Made by a program: the position numbers and the translations under genes
Notes under the pieces: model-generated
Database searches by the model: none
Told to the model about the DNA's origin: nothing
The model's input: only the letters and a program-made list of their open reading frames with translations
NCBI GenBank assembly: GCA_035302345.1
Contig: DATGSS010000088.1
Coordinates: forward strand, 1-6,929
DNA from: Paenalcaligenes sp035302345
Lineage (GTDB): Bacteria; Pseudomonadota; Gammaproteobacteria; Burkholderiales; Burkholderiaceae_B
Direction of reading: 5' to 3'
Length of the DNA stretch: 6,929 bases
Part shown: piece after piece, positions 1 through 6,836 of the stretch
Layout of the letters: the number at the start of each line of letters is the position of its first letter
Position numbering within the stretch: position 1 is the first letter of the stretch

Positions 1-1917
1 CGCTCCAAACCAGCCCACTACACGTGCACTACCGTTTACGATCAGCCCGTCAATAAAGCTGGCATCGCCACCTTTCCACAGACCAAACCCTAAACAGCGG
101 GCGCCACGTGCCAACACCTGCTCATAAAACCAGTCAACGTAGTATTTATTTTCAAGAAGGCGATAGACCCCCGAGAAGTGGCGGCGAATTGCAGCCGGTA
201 CAGCTGGATTGACCAAATAAAAGTACCAAGCCACCACAGCACCGGCCACCACCATCCAGAACGGCCAAGTCACAAAGCCATGCAAGGCATACTCAACCCA
301 CCCCTGCCAACTGGCAGTCAGCTGGGCCATGACTGTGTGCTCAGACGAAACGAATATGGAGCCGTCAAAAAACCCACCAAACAGAATCGGGTTAGTAAAC
401 CAGATACCGGCAAATACCGAGGGGATGGCCAGCAAGGCCAACGGCAAGACGATTGTCCAGGGTGACTCTTTGGGATCACCTTGGACACGGTGATCTTGGC
501 CATCCTCGGCATCTTGTAATGCCTCGGCAGGTGGATTGCGGAAGTTTTCCTTGCCATGGAAAACAATAAAGTACAGACGGAACGAATACAGCGAGGATAC
601 AAAGACCCCGATGTGAATCAAGTAATAGGCGAAAGTGCCGCCCCACATCCCGTCCTCGGAAGCCAGATGCGCCGCCTGGATGATATGTTCTTTAGAGTAA
701 TACCCCGAAAAGAACGGCACCCCTACTAGCGCAAAGGTTCCTAACAGGAAAGTGATCCAAGTGATGGGCATGTACTTACGTAGCCCACCCATTGCGCGGA
801 TGTCTTGGTTGTGGTGCATGCTCACGATGACCGAGCCTGCCCCCAAGAACAACAACGCTTTATAAAACGCGTGTGTCATCAGGTGGAAAATCGCCACTGA
901 ATAAGCCGACACCCCTAAAGCCACTGTCATATAACCCAACTGAGACAGTGTTGAGTAGGCGACCACACGTTTGATGTCGTTTTGAATGATCCCCAGAATC
1001 CCCAGGAACAACGCACCAATAGCCCCGACAACAATCACCAGCGACAAGGCTGTTGTGGATTGCTCGTACAAGGGTGAGAAACGCGCCACCATAAAGATCC
1101 CGGCAGTCACCATAGTAGCCGCGTGAATCAACGCGGAAATGGGGGTTGGACCCTCCATCGAATCAGGCAGCCATGAGTGCAGGGGTACCTGAGCTGACTT
1201 ACCCATGGCACCTACAAACAAAGCGATACAGGCTACTGTCAGCAGCTGCCAAGTCGTCCCTGGGAACTGCATCTGCGCCAGCAGATCGACCTGACTAAAG
1301 ATGTCACGGTAGTTCATGCTGCCGGTGTAGGCATAAATCAAACCGATCCCCAACACAAAACCAAAGTCCCCCACACGGTTCATGAGGAAGGCCTTCATAT
1401 TGGCAAAGATGGCTGACTCGCGCTCATACCAGAAACCAATCAATAGGTATGACACCAGCCCGACTGCCTCCCACCCGAAGAACAGCTGCAACATGTTATT
1501 CGACATGACGAGCATCAGCATCGAGAAGGTAAACAGGGAAATATATGAAAAGAAACGTTGATAACCTGGGTCATCAGCCATATAGCCCATGGTGTAGATA
1601 TGGACCATCAATGAAACAGATGTCACCACGACCATCATAATAGAGGTCAGATTATCAATCAGGAACCCGATTTGCCATTGCACCCCGCCGATGACAGACC
1701 AAGTATAAACGGCACCATCATAAGTCATGCCATCTACAGTCTGCAGCAGCACCATGACTGAACCCACAAAGGAGATCAGTACCCCTAAAATGGTCAAGCT
1801 ATGGGCGGCTTTTTTACAGATAAAATTGCCTAAAAAGCCCGTCCCGAACAAGCCTGCTAGCAATGCCGTGACGAGGGGGGCAAACGCAATAATGAGAAAT
1901 AAGCTAGGTGTATCCAT
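1..1917 (-). CDS. nuoL: NADH-quinone oxidoreductase subunit L (ND5 homologue), 3' end cut by the window
   Basis: Translating the minus strand from the ATG at 1917 gives 639 codons with no stop, open at the left edge. NuoL is the distal antiporter-like (Mrp-type) proton-pumping subunit of the membrane arm. Family landmarks in order are LFFGWEAVGLVSYLL with E150, FLMNRVGDFGF (177-187), GAMGKSAQVPLHSWLPDSMEGPTPISALIHAATMV with K240 and H265, KRVVAYSTLSQLGYM, FHLMTHAFYKALLFLGAG with K353, and SGYYSKEH with K409. These match E. coli E144, K229, H254, K342 and K399. The last hydrophobic helix seen (about 551-569) should be TM15; residues 570-639 enter the long lateral helix, while TM16 is outside. 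About 30-50 residues are probably missing, judged from family lengths near 670-690. GGGA lies nine bases before the ATG, and nuoK ends 14 bases upstream. nuoM is expected next. Confidence 0.96.
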   Translation of the reverse strand, partial: MDTPSLFLIIAFAPLVTALLAGLFGTGFLGNFICKKAAHSLTILGVLISFVGSVMVLLQTVDGMTYDGAVYTWSVIGGVQWQIGFLIDNLTSIMMVVVTSVSLMVHIYTMGYMADDPGYQRFFSYISLFTFSMLMLVMSNNMLQLFFGWEAVGLVSYLLIGFWYERESAIFANMKAFLMNRVGDFGFVLGIGLIYAYTGSMNYRDIFSQVDLLAQMQFPGTTWQLLTVACIALFVGAMGKSAQVPLHSWLPDSMEGPTPISALIHAATMVTAGIFMVARFSPLYEQSTTALSLVIVVGAIGALFLGILGIIQNDIKRVVAYSTLSQLGYMTVALGVSAYSVAIFHLMTHAFYKALLFLGAGSVIVSMHHNQDIRAMGGLRKYMPITWITFLLGTFALVGVPFFSGYYSKEHIIQAAHLASEDGMWGGTFAYYLIHIGVFVSSLYSFRLYFIVFHGKENFRNPPAEALQDAEDGQDHRVQGDPKESPWTIVLPLALLAIPSVFAGIWFTNPILFGGFFDGSIFVSSEHTVMAQLTASWQGWVEYALHGFVTWPFWMVVAGAVVAWYFYLVNPAVPAAIRRHFSGVYRLLENKYYVDWFYEQVLARGARCLGFGLWKGGDASFIDGLIVNGSARVVGWFGA

Positions 1918-1931
1918 AGTGTGCTATCCCA

Positions 1932-2243
1932 TCAACCCTTGAGCTGGTCAAGTTTTTCGACGTTAATTGTATTCATATTGCGGAACAACAGCACCAAAAT
2001 GGCAAGCCCTATCGCCGCCTCGGCAGCTGCCACCGTCAACACAAAGAATACAAAAACTTGTCCTGCGGTGTCCCCGAACCAAGTCGAAAATGCAATGAAA
2101 TTGAAATTCGCTGAAAGCAAAATCAGCTCGACCGACATCAACAAGATGATGAGATTGCGCCGATTAAAGAAAAACCCAAATAGGCCAATCGTAAATAGTA
2201 TGGCGCCTAGCACCAAATAATGCGGCAAACTGAGTGTTATCAT
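1932..2243 (-). CDS. nuoK: NADH-quinone oxidoreductase subunit K (ND4L homologue)
   Basis: The 103-residue protein has three membrane helices (about 8-26, 30-52 and 61-87) and is the MrpC-like subunit packed between NuoJ and NuoN in the membrane arm. The two buried glutamates needed for proton movement in E. coli (E36 and E72) correspond to E39 in MSVEL and E75 in AAAEAAIG. The C-terminus INVEKLDQLKG is typical of betaproteobacterial NuoK as I remember it. The start overlaps the nuoJ stop by four bases (ATGA). GGGAG, seven bases upstream and inside nuoJ, can serve as its ribosome site. This arrangement implies translational coupling that would keep J and K at equal amounts. Length is normal for the family (about 100). 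Confidence 0.97.
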   Translation of the reverse strand: MITLSLPHYLVLGAILFTIGLFGFFFNRRNLIILLMSVELILLSANFNFIAFSTWFGDTAGQVFVFFVLTVAAAEAAIGLAILVLLFRNMNTINVEKLDQLKG

Positions 2244-2896
2244 GATTCTTCTCCCGAGGTCTTGCCAGAGGATGGTTCTTTTTGATCCGGGGCTTGTGTT
2301 TGCTCGACGCGGGGCTCGGATTGCATGGAAACAATACGCAAACGATCGCTGCCACGCACCCGTACCTGTTTACTCACTTCCGTATGAATCACATCACTGC
2401 GACGACGTAGCGTCAATGCAATGGCCGATACCATGCCCACTAACAGCACGACGCCGCCCACCTCGACGGCAAAGGCGTATTCGGTAAACATCATTTCACC
2501 AATCGCCCGTACGTTATTACTTTCATCGACTGCCTGTGGCCCTGCATCCATAAAAGAGCGGATCAGTACAAAAGCCATCTCGATCACCATAATGGCGCCA
2601 ATGATAATTGCCAGTGGCATATAAGCCCGTAACTGCACACGTGCTGCCTTGGCCTGACGCAGGTTGAGCAGCATGATGACAAAAATAAACATCACCATGA
2701 CGGCCCCTACATACACCACTATCAGTAGTAGTGAAAGGAACTCGGCCCCCATGCTCATCCACATCATTGCCGCGGTAAAAAAGGCGAGAATCAAATGCAG
2801 TACAGCCACTACCGGGCTCGAGGCAGTGACCACCCTAAAGGCGGCCCCCACCAGCACTACTGCCAACACATAAAACAGAACTGTTGCAAAAGTCAT
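2240..2896 (-). CDS. nuoJ: NADH-quinone oxidoreductase subunit J (ND6 homologue)
   Basis: The 218-residue protein is a membrane-arm subunit lying between NuoH and NuoK, part of the axis that carries the coupling signal to the pumps. About five hydrophobic segments are visible, at roughly 1-22, 28-48, 52-78, 92-113 and 142-163. The third contains the family block LLLIVVYVGAVMVMFIFVIM, which covers the ND6-type conserved helix with its glycine and bulge region (Y62, G64). After about residue 164 there is a hydrophilic tail of some 55 residues, rich in charged residues, Gln and Ser and ending SGKTSGEES. It makes this protein longer than the 184-residue E. coli NuoJ, although betaproteobacterial forms are commonly over 200. 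AGGGA lies seven bases before the ATG. The TGA stop overlaps the nuoK ATG as ATGA, and the last codons also carry the nuoK ribosome site. Confidence 0.95.
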   Translation of the reverse strand: MTFATVLFYVLAVVLVGAAFRVVTASSPVVAVLHLILAFFTAAMMWMSMGAEFLSLLLIVVYVGAVMVMFIFVIMLLNLRQAKAARVQLRAYMPLAIIIGAIMVIEMAFVLIRSFMDAGPQAVDESNNVRAIGEMMFTEYAFAVEVGGVVLLVGMVSAIALTLRRRSDVIHTEVSKQVRVRGSDRLRIVSMQSEPRVEQTQAPDQKEPSSGKTSGEES

Positions 2897-2911
2897 GACT
2901 GGGTCCCTGCT

Positions 2912-3400
2912 TTAACGATACGGAGCATCGATAGCGCGACGCTCGGCAATTTCTTCTTCGTAACGATCGCCAATAGCAAGCAACATATCTTTGGTGTAAT
3001 AGAGATCCCCGCGCTTTTCCCCGTGGTATTCATGAATATGTGTTTCCACGATGGAATCTACAGGACAGCTCTCTTCGCAAAAGCCACAAAAGATACATTT
3101 TGCCAAATCGATATCGTAGCGCTTGGTGCGGCGAGTGCCGTCTTCGCGCTCGTGCGATTCGATGGTGATGGCCAAGGCCGGACAAACAGCCTCGCAAAGT
3201 TTACAGGCGATGCAGCGCTCTTCCCCGTTGGGGTAGCGACGCAAAGCGTGTAAACCACGGAACCGTGGCGAAGCAGGTGTCTTTTCCACAGGGTAGTACA
3301 ACGTGACTTTTCTGCGGAAAAAATAACGACCTGTCAGGCGCATGCCTTTAAACATCTCTGACAGCAGGAGACTGCCGAAAAAATCTTTAATTGCTTCCAT
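2912..3400 (-). CDS. nuoI: NADH-quinone oxidoreductase subunit I (2x[4Fe-4S] ferredoxin-like)
   Basis: The 162-residue product is the TYKY-type subunit that holds clusters N6a and N6b and passes electrons from NuoG towards N2 in NuoB next to the quinone site. Two bacterial-ferredoxin motifs are visible: C63-x2-C66-x2-C69-x3-C73-P and C102-x2-C105-x2-C108-x3-C112-P. As in other 8Fe ferredoxins, the fourth ligand of each cluster is expected to come from the other motif. The N-terminal 30 residues form the amphipathic segment that lies on the membrane (FKGMRLTGRYFFRRKVT), and YPNGEERCIACKLCEAVCP is a near-invariant family block. The ATG gives the standard N-terminus MEAIKDFFGS; its ribosome site is a modest run of five G, five bases upstream. 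The gene follows nuoH after 15 bases and is followed by nuoJ after 15 bases. No residue expected for cluster binding is missing. Confidence 0.97.
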   Translation of the reverse strand: MEAIKDFFGSLLLSEMFKGMRLTGRYFFRRKVTLYYPVEKTPASPRFRGLHALRRYPNGEERCIACKLCEAVCPALAITIESHEREDGTRRTKRYDIDLAKCIFCGFCEESCPVDSIVETHIHEYHGEKRGDLYYTKDMLLAIGDRYEEEIAERRAIDAPYR

Positions 3401-3405
3401 ATTTG

Positions 3406-3410
3406 CCCCC
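3406..3410 (-). promoter_or_regulatory. Atypical G-only ribosome binding site of nuoI
   Basis: The 15-base gap between nuoH and nuoI reads AGCACGGGGGCAAAT on the coding strand. The only Shine-Dalgarno-like element is a GGGGG five bases before the ATG, without the A residues of AGGAG. It is weaker than the sites before nuoG, nuoJ and nuoK, so nuoI may depend on translation of nuoH; that is inference. Confidence 0.45.
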
Positions 3411-3415
3411 GTGCT

Positions 3416-4489
3416 CTATTGCCAAATGTTCCAGGGCGTTTGCATCCAAATCGCCACTATCACTAGCCAAACGCCGGTCAGTGGAATGAAAACCTTCCAC
3501 CCCAGACGCATAATTTGGTCATAACGATAACGCGGGAATGTCGCACGGAACCAGATGAACATTGATACCACGACAAAGGTCTTTAACCCCAGCCATAACC
3601 AGCCGGGCACCCATGTAAATGGTGCGAATTCGAAAGGCGGCATCCAGCCACCCAAAAACATAATGGACGCCAATGCAGACAAGAAAATCATGTTGGCGTA
3701 CTCACCCAGGAAAAACAGGGCAAAACCCATCCCCGAGTATTCAACCATTGGCCCGGCCACAATTTCGCTCTCGCCCTCGACCACGTCAAATGGGTGACGG
3801 CTGGTTTCAGCCACCGCCGAGATCACGTAAATCACAAACAAGGGTAATAAGGGCAGCCAATTCCAGGACAAAATGTTGATGCCCTGGCTGGCGAACATCC
3901 CTTTGGTCTGACCCATCACAATGCCGGTCATATTTAGCGTGCCGGAAACCAGCAACACAGTGACCAAGACAAAACCGATGGCCAACTCATAAGACAGCAC
4001 CTGCGCAGCGGCACGTAACCCCCCTAGCAGTGCGTATTTCGAGTTCGAAGCCCAACCGGCCACGACCACCCCATACACCCCCAAAGAGGTGATGGCCAAA
4101 ATATACAGTAGCCCCGCATTAACATCAGCCAATACGAGCTCGGGCCCAAAAGGGATCACCGCCCATGCCGCCAAAGCGGGCATCAGAGTCACAATCGGTG
4201 CCAATACGAAAAGCACCCGATTGGCTTTGCTGGGGATGATGATTTCCTTGGTGAGTAGTTTGAGTACATCAGCAAAGGGCTGTAATAACCCCCTGAAACC
4301 CACCCGGTTAGGCCCCCGCCGTACGTGCATAAAGGCGATCATTTTGCGCTCCCAGTACGTCAGGTACGCGACCAAAATAATCACCGGCAAGGCGATACAG
4401 AGGATTTTAATGACGGTCCAGATCACATACCAAATAGTCGGACCAAGCAAACCCTCGCCAAAACCATGAATTGCAGCTAGCAAGTCCAT
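3416..4489 (-). CDS. nuoH: NADH-quinone oxidoreductase subunit H (ND1 homologue, quinone-site membrane subunit)
   Basis: A 357-residue, highly hydrophobic protein with about eight predicted membrane helices, at the junction between the two arms of complex I. It forms most of the entry channel for ubiquinone and links reduction to the membrane proton path. Conserved ND1-family features are visible: YWERKM at 45-50, VRRGPNRVG at 56-64, and the charged quinone-cavity loop from AETSRHPFD (226-235) through EGESEIVAG (238-246) to VEYSGM (249-254), followed by GEYAN. I chose the ATG at 4489 rather than the in-frame GTG at 4498. The GTG lies inside the nuoG 3' end and only one base after a GGAG, whereas the ATG has a 10-base spacer to it and gives the usual family N-terminus MDLL. 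The ATG begins one base after the nuoG TAA, suggesting coupled translation. Confidence 0.96.
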   Translation of the reverse strand: MDLLAAIHGFGEGLLGPTIWYVIWTVIKILCIALPVIILVAYLTYWERKMIAFMHVRRGPNRVGFRGLLQPFADVLKLLTKEIIIPSKANRVLFVLAPIVTLMPALAAWAVIPFGPELVLADVNAGLLYILAITSLGVYGVVVAGWASNSKYALLGGLRAAAQVLSYELAIGFVLVTVLLVSGTLNMTGIVMGQTKGMFASQGINILSWNWLPLLPLFVIYVISAVAETSRHPFDVVEGESEIVAGPMVEYSGMGFALFFLGEYANMIFLSALASIMFLGGWMPPFEFAPFTWVPGWLWLGLKTFVVVSMFIWFRATFPRYRYDQIMRLGWKVFIPLTGVWLVIVAIWMQTPWNIWQ

Positions 4490-4490
4490 T

Positions 4491-6821
4491 TTACACACGC
4501 TCCACAGTCAGTTTGCCGAAAGCACTACCCAAAGCTGCGGTCGCATCAAATGCGGTGGCGACACGCACACAGCCCAATGCAACGCTATTATCGCATTCCA
4601 CACGTAACTGTGCTTCGCCCTGTGCGGAACGCACCCGCACGATATCCCCTTCGACCAAGCTCAGCTCATCGAGCGTTTCCTTGTGGATACGAGCGGTCGG
4701 CGCTGCACTGCTAGGAGTCGCCTGCAATGGCTGCGAACGGCGTGCTAACGCATCGCTACGATAGATAGGGACCTCGGTCACGCGCTCTAAACCATCTTGA
4801 GGCTCGACCAAAGCAGGTTGCGCCTGGATACGGTTAGACAGCTGGGCATTGACCCCACCACCAATCACTGCATCGCGCACTGCCTCGGAACTTTCCTCGT
4901 CAAAACCCTCGCATTCGAATAAATTGCCCAATACGCGCAGAACCTTCCAGGCAGGACGCGAATCACCCACCGGAGCCGCTACCCCACGGAAACTTTGTAC
5001 TCGCCCTTCGGCGTTGATAAAGGTACCCGAAGTCTCGGTAAAGGGCGCCACCGGCAGCATGACATCAGCCCACTCGGCCGCTGCCGAGAAATAACTAGTC
5101 ATGGCTACGGACAGGGCCGCATTTTTTAGAACCTCGACACTGCGTGCACCTGCATCGGTATCTAATTGGGGCTCGACATGCAGAACAAAATAAGCTTGCA
5201 GCGGATCTGCAAACATTTGCTCAACGGTCTTGCCACCCTGACTGGGGGTTGCCTTGGCAATATAACCACCGACGGTATTTGCACCTGGGGTTAAAAAGCC
5301 CAGATTGGCTTGTGCCAAGTCAGCGGCAGTTTGTGCATTAGATAAAATCACGCTGGCTTGATCAGATGACAACGCCATATTACCGATGAGAATGGCGGTT
5401 TGCTCGCCCGAGGCTAAACTGTCTGCGATCTTTACGGCCCGCTCATCGGGGGTGACATCACTAAAGGCCATCGGCACGTCATGACCATTTTTACGTGCCA
5501 AGGCCACAACTACCTGTGCTAATGCATTGGCAATTTGGCTAGGCGCTACTGTCATACGTGTATGCACCTGCTGGAAAAGCGGATCATCGGCAGCTGAATC
5601 AATAAAGCTGACCTGAGTACCTTTTTTGACGGCTTGGCGCAAACGCTGTGCCATCAAGGGATGGTCTTTGCGTAGGAAAGAACCCACAACCAATACACGG
5701 TCTAAATTGTTGAGCTCGGCGATGGGCATCCCCAACCAGGGAATACCAGTCAGCACCTGATCTAAACGAGGATCAGACTGACGCAAACGGAAATCCACGT
5801 TTTCAGAACCCAAAGAACGGGTCAACCGAGCCAGCAAAGAAAGCTCTTCGAGCGTGCTATAAGGAGCAGCAACTGCACCTAACTGCTTGGGACCAAATTT
5901 CTCGCGGACTGCATTCACCGCATTGACGACGTGTTGCAAAGCCTCATTCCAAGAGGCCTCGCGCCAGCTGCCATCGTTTTCGCGAATCATCGGCTGCTCG
6001 AGGCGGTCATCACTATATAACCCCTCGTAAGAGAAGCGATCGCGATCGCTGATCCAGCACTCGTTGACCTCTTCGTTTTCAAAAGGCACGATGCGCAACA
6101 CCTGATCGCGGAACGCCTGCACGACTAAATTGGCGCCCAAGCTATCATGCGGGCTAATGCTAAAGCGACGACTGAGCTCCCACGTGCGGGCCTTCATCTG
6201 GAAGGGCTTGGATAGCAGCGCACCTACAGGGCATACATCAATCATATTGCCCGACAATTCGGATTCGACTGCACGCCCCACAAAAGTGGTGATCTCAGAG
6301 TGCTCGCCACGCTGCACCATCCCAACCTCTTGGATGCCGCCGATTTCCTCGCCTACGCGAATACAACGCGTACAGTGAATACAACGCTGCATGGCCTCGG
6401 TGGAAATCAGCGAACCCATGGATTTAGCATGGACTACGCGCTTGGCCTCTTTGTAACGGGACTCAGACGCCCCGTATCCCACGGCCAAATCCTGTAACTG
6501 ACACTCCCCCCCCTGGTCACAAACGGGGCAATCCAGTGGGTGGTTAATGAGTAGAAACTCCATCACGTCTTTCTGCGCAGCAACCGCTTTTTCAGAGCGC
6601 GTATAGACGACCATGCCATTGGTCACAGGTGTGGCACAGGCAGGTAACGGCTTGGGAGCCTTTTCTACCTCGACCAAACACATGCGACAGTTGGCAGCAA
6701 TACTGAGTTTCTTGTGATAACAAAAGTGCGGCACATAAACACCCACGTCTTGGGCAGCCTGGATGACCATGCTGCCCTCGGGTGCTTCCACTTTGATGCC
6801 GTCAATGGTGAGTTCTACCAT
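4491..6821 (-). CDS. nuoG: NADH-quinone oxidoreductase subunit G (large Fe-S subunit)
   Basis: The 776-residue product is the largest peripheral-arm subunit of complex I, relaying electrons from NuoF towards NuoI on the cytoplasmic side. Residues 1-78 form a 2Fe-2S ferredoxin-like domain with C34, C45, C48 and C62 (cluster N1b). H94, C98, C101 and C107 are the His-Cys3 ligands of N5. C147, C150, C153 and C197 bind the 4Fe-4S cluster N4. From about 219 onward it is a molybdopterin-oxidoreductase-like fold that in this family has no catalytic cofactor; the conserved block ADVMLPVAPFTETSGTF begins near residue 585. Residues 706-776 resemble the C-terminal beta-barrel of that superfamily. The cysteines that bind the extra N7 cluster in E. 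coli and Thermus are absent. The ATG is preceded by AGGA with a 7-base spacer. Length fits betaproteobacterial NuoG. A run of eight G lies in the codons for DQGGEC, but the frame is intact. Confidence 0.97.
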   Translation of the reverse strand: MVELTIDGIKVEAPEGSMVIQAAQDVGVYVPHFCYHKKLSIAANCRMCLVEVEKAPKPLPACATPVTNGMVVYTRSEKAVAAQKDVMEFLLINHPLDCPVCDQGGECQLQDLAVGYGASESRYKEAKRVVHAKSMGSLISTEAMQRCIHCTRCIRVGEEIGGIQEVGMVQRGEHSEITTFVGRAVESELSGNMIDVCPVGALLSKPFQMKARTWELSRRFSISPHDSLGANLVVQAFRDQVLRIVPFENEEVNECWISDRDRFSYEGLYSDDRLEQPMIRENDGSWREASWNEALQHVVNAVNAVREKFGPKQLGAVAAPYSTLEELSLLARLTRSLGSENVDFRLRQSDPRLDQVLTGIPWLGMPIAELNNLDRVLVVGSFLRKDHPLMAQRLRQAVKKGTQVSFIDSAADDPLFQQVHTRMTVAPSQIANALAQVVVALARKNGHDVPMAFSDVTPDERAVKIADSLASGEQTAILIGNMALSSDQASVILSNAQTAADLAQANLGFLTPGANTVGGYIAKATPSQGGKTVEQMFADPLQAYFVLHVEPQLDTDAGARSVEVLKNAALSVAMTSYFSAAAEWADVMLPVAPFTETSGTFINAEGRVQSFRGVAAPVGDSRPAWKVLRVLGNLFECEGFDEESSEAVRDAVIGGGVNAQLSNRIQAQPALVEPQDGLERVTEVPIYRSDALARRSQPLQATPSSAAPTARIHKETLDELSLVEGDIVRVRSAQGEAQLRVECDNSVALGCVRVATAFDATAALGSAFGKLTVERV
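4500..4503 (-). promoter_or_regulatory. Ribosome binding site that decides the nuoH start
   Basis: The coding strand reads GGAG within the last codons of nuoG, ten bases before the ATG at 4489. The alternative GTG start at 4498 would leave only a one-base spacer, too short for initiation, so this site argues for the 357-residue form. Because it lies inside nuoG, ribosomes finishing nuoG would clear or reuse it. Confidence 0.6.
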
Positions 6822-6836
6822 GTAATCGTCCTGAGC

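Noticed and set aside
178..465. Plus-strand open frame of 95 codons antisense to nuoL
   Set aside because: Composition (many His, Pro, Gln, Arg) is that of a complementary frame of a membrane protein gene. NuoL on the other strand is continuous and conserved.
2795..3253. Plus-strand open frame of 152 codons antisense to nuoI and nuoJ
   Set aside because: It lies wholly opposite two intact conserved genes, has no ribosome site of note and no recognisable domain; it is a shadow of nuoI codon use.
4089..4469. Plus-strand open frame of 126 codons antisense to nuoH
   Set aside because: It is fully antisense to the conserved NuoH core, with no family resemblance and no independent promoter signal.
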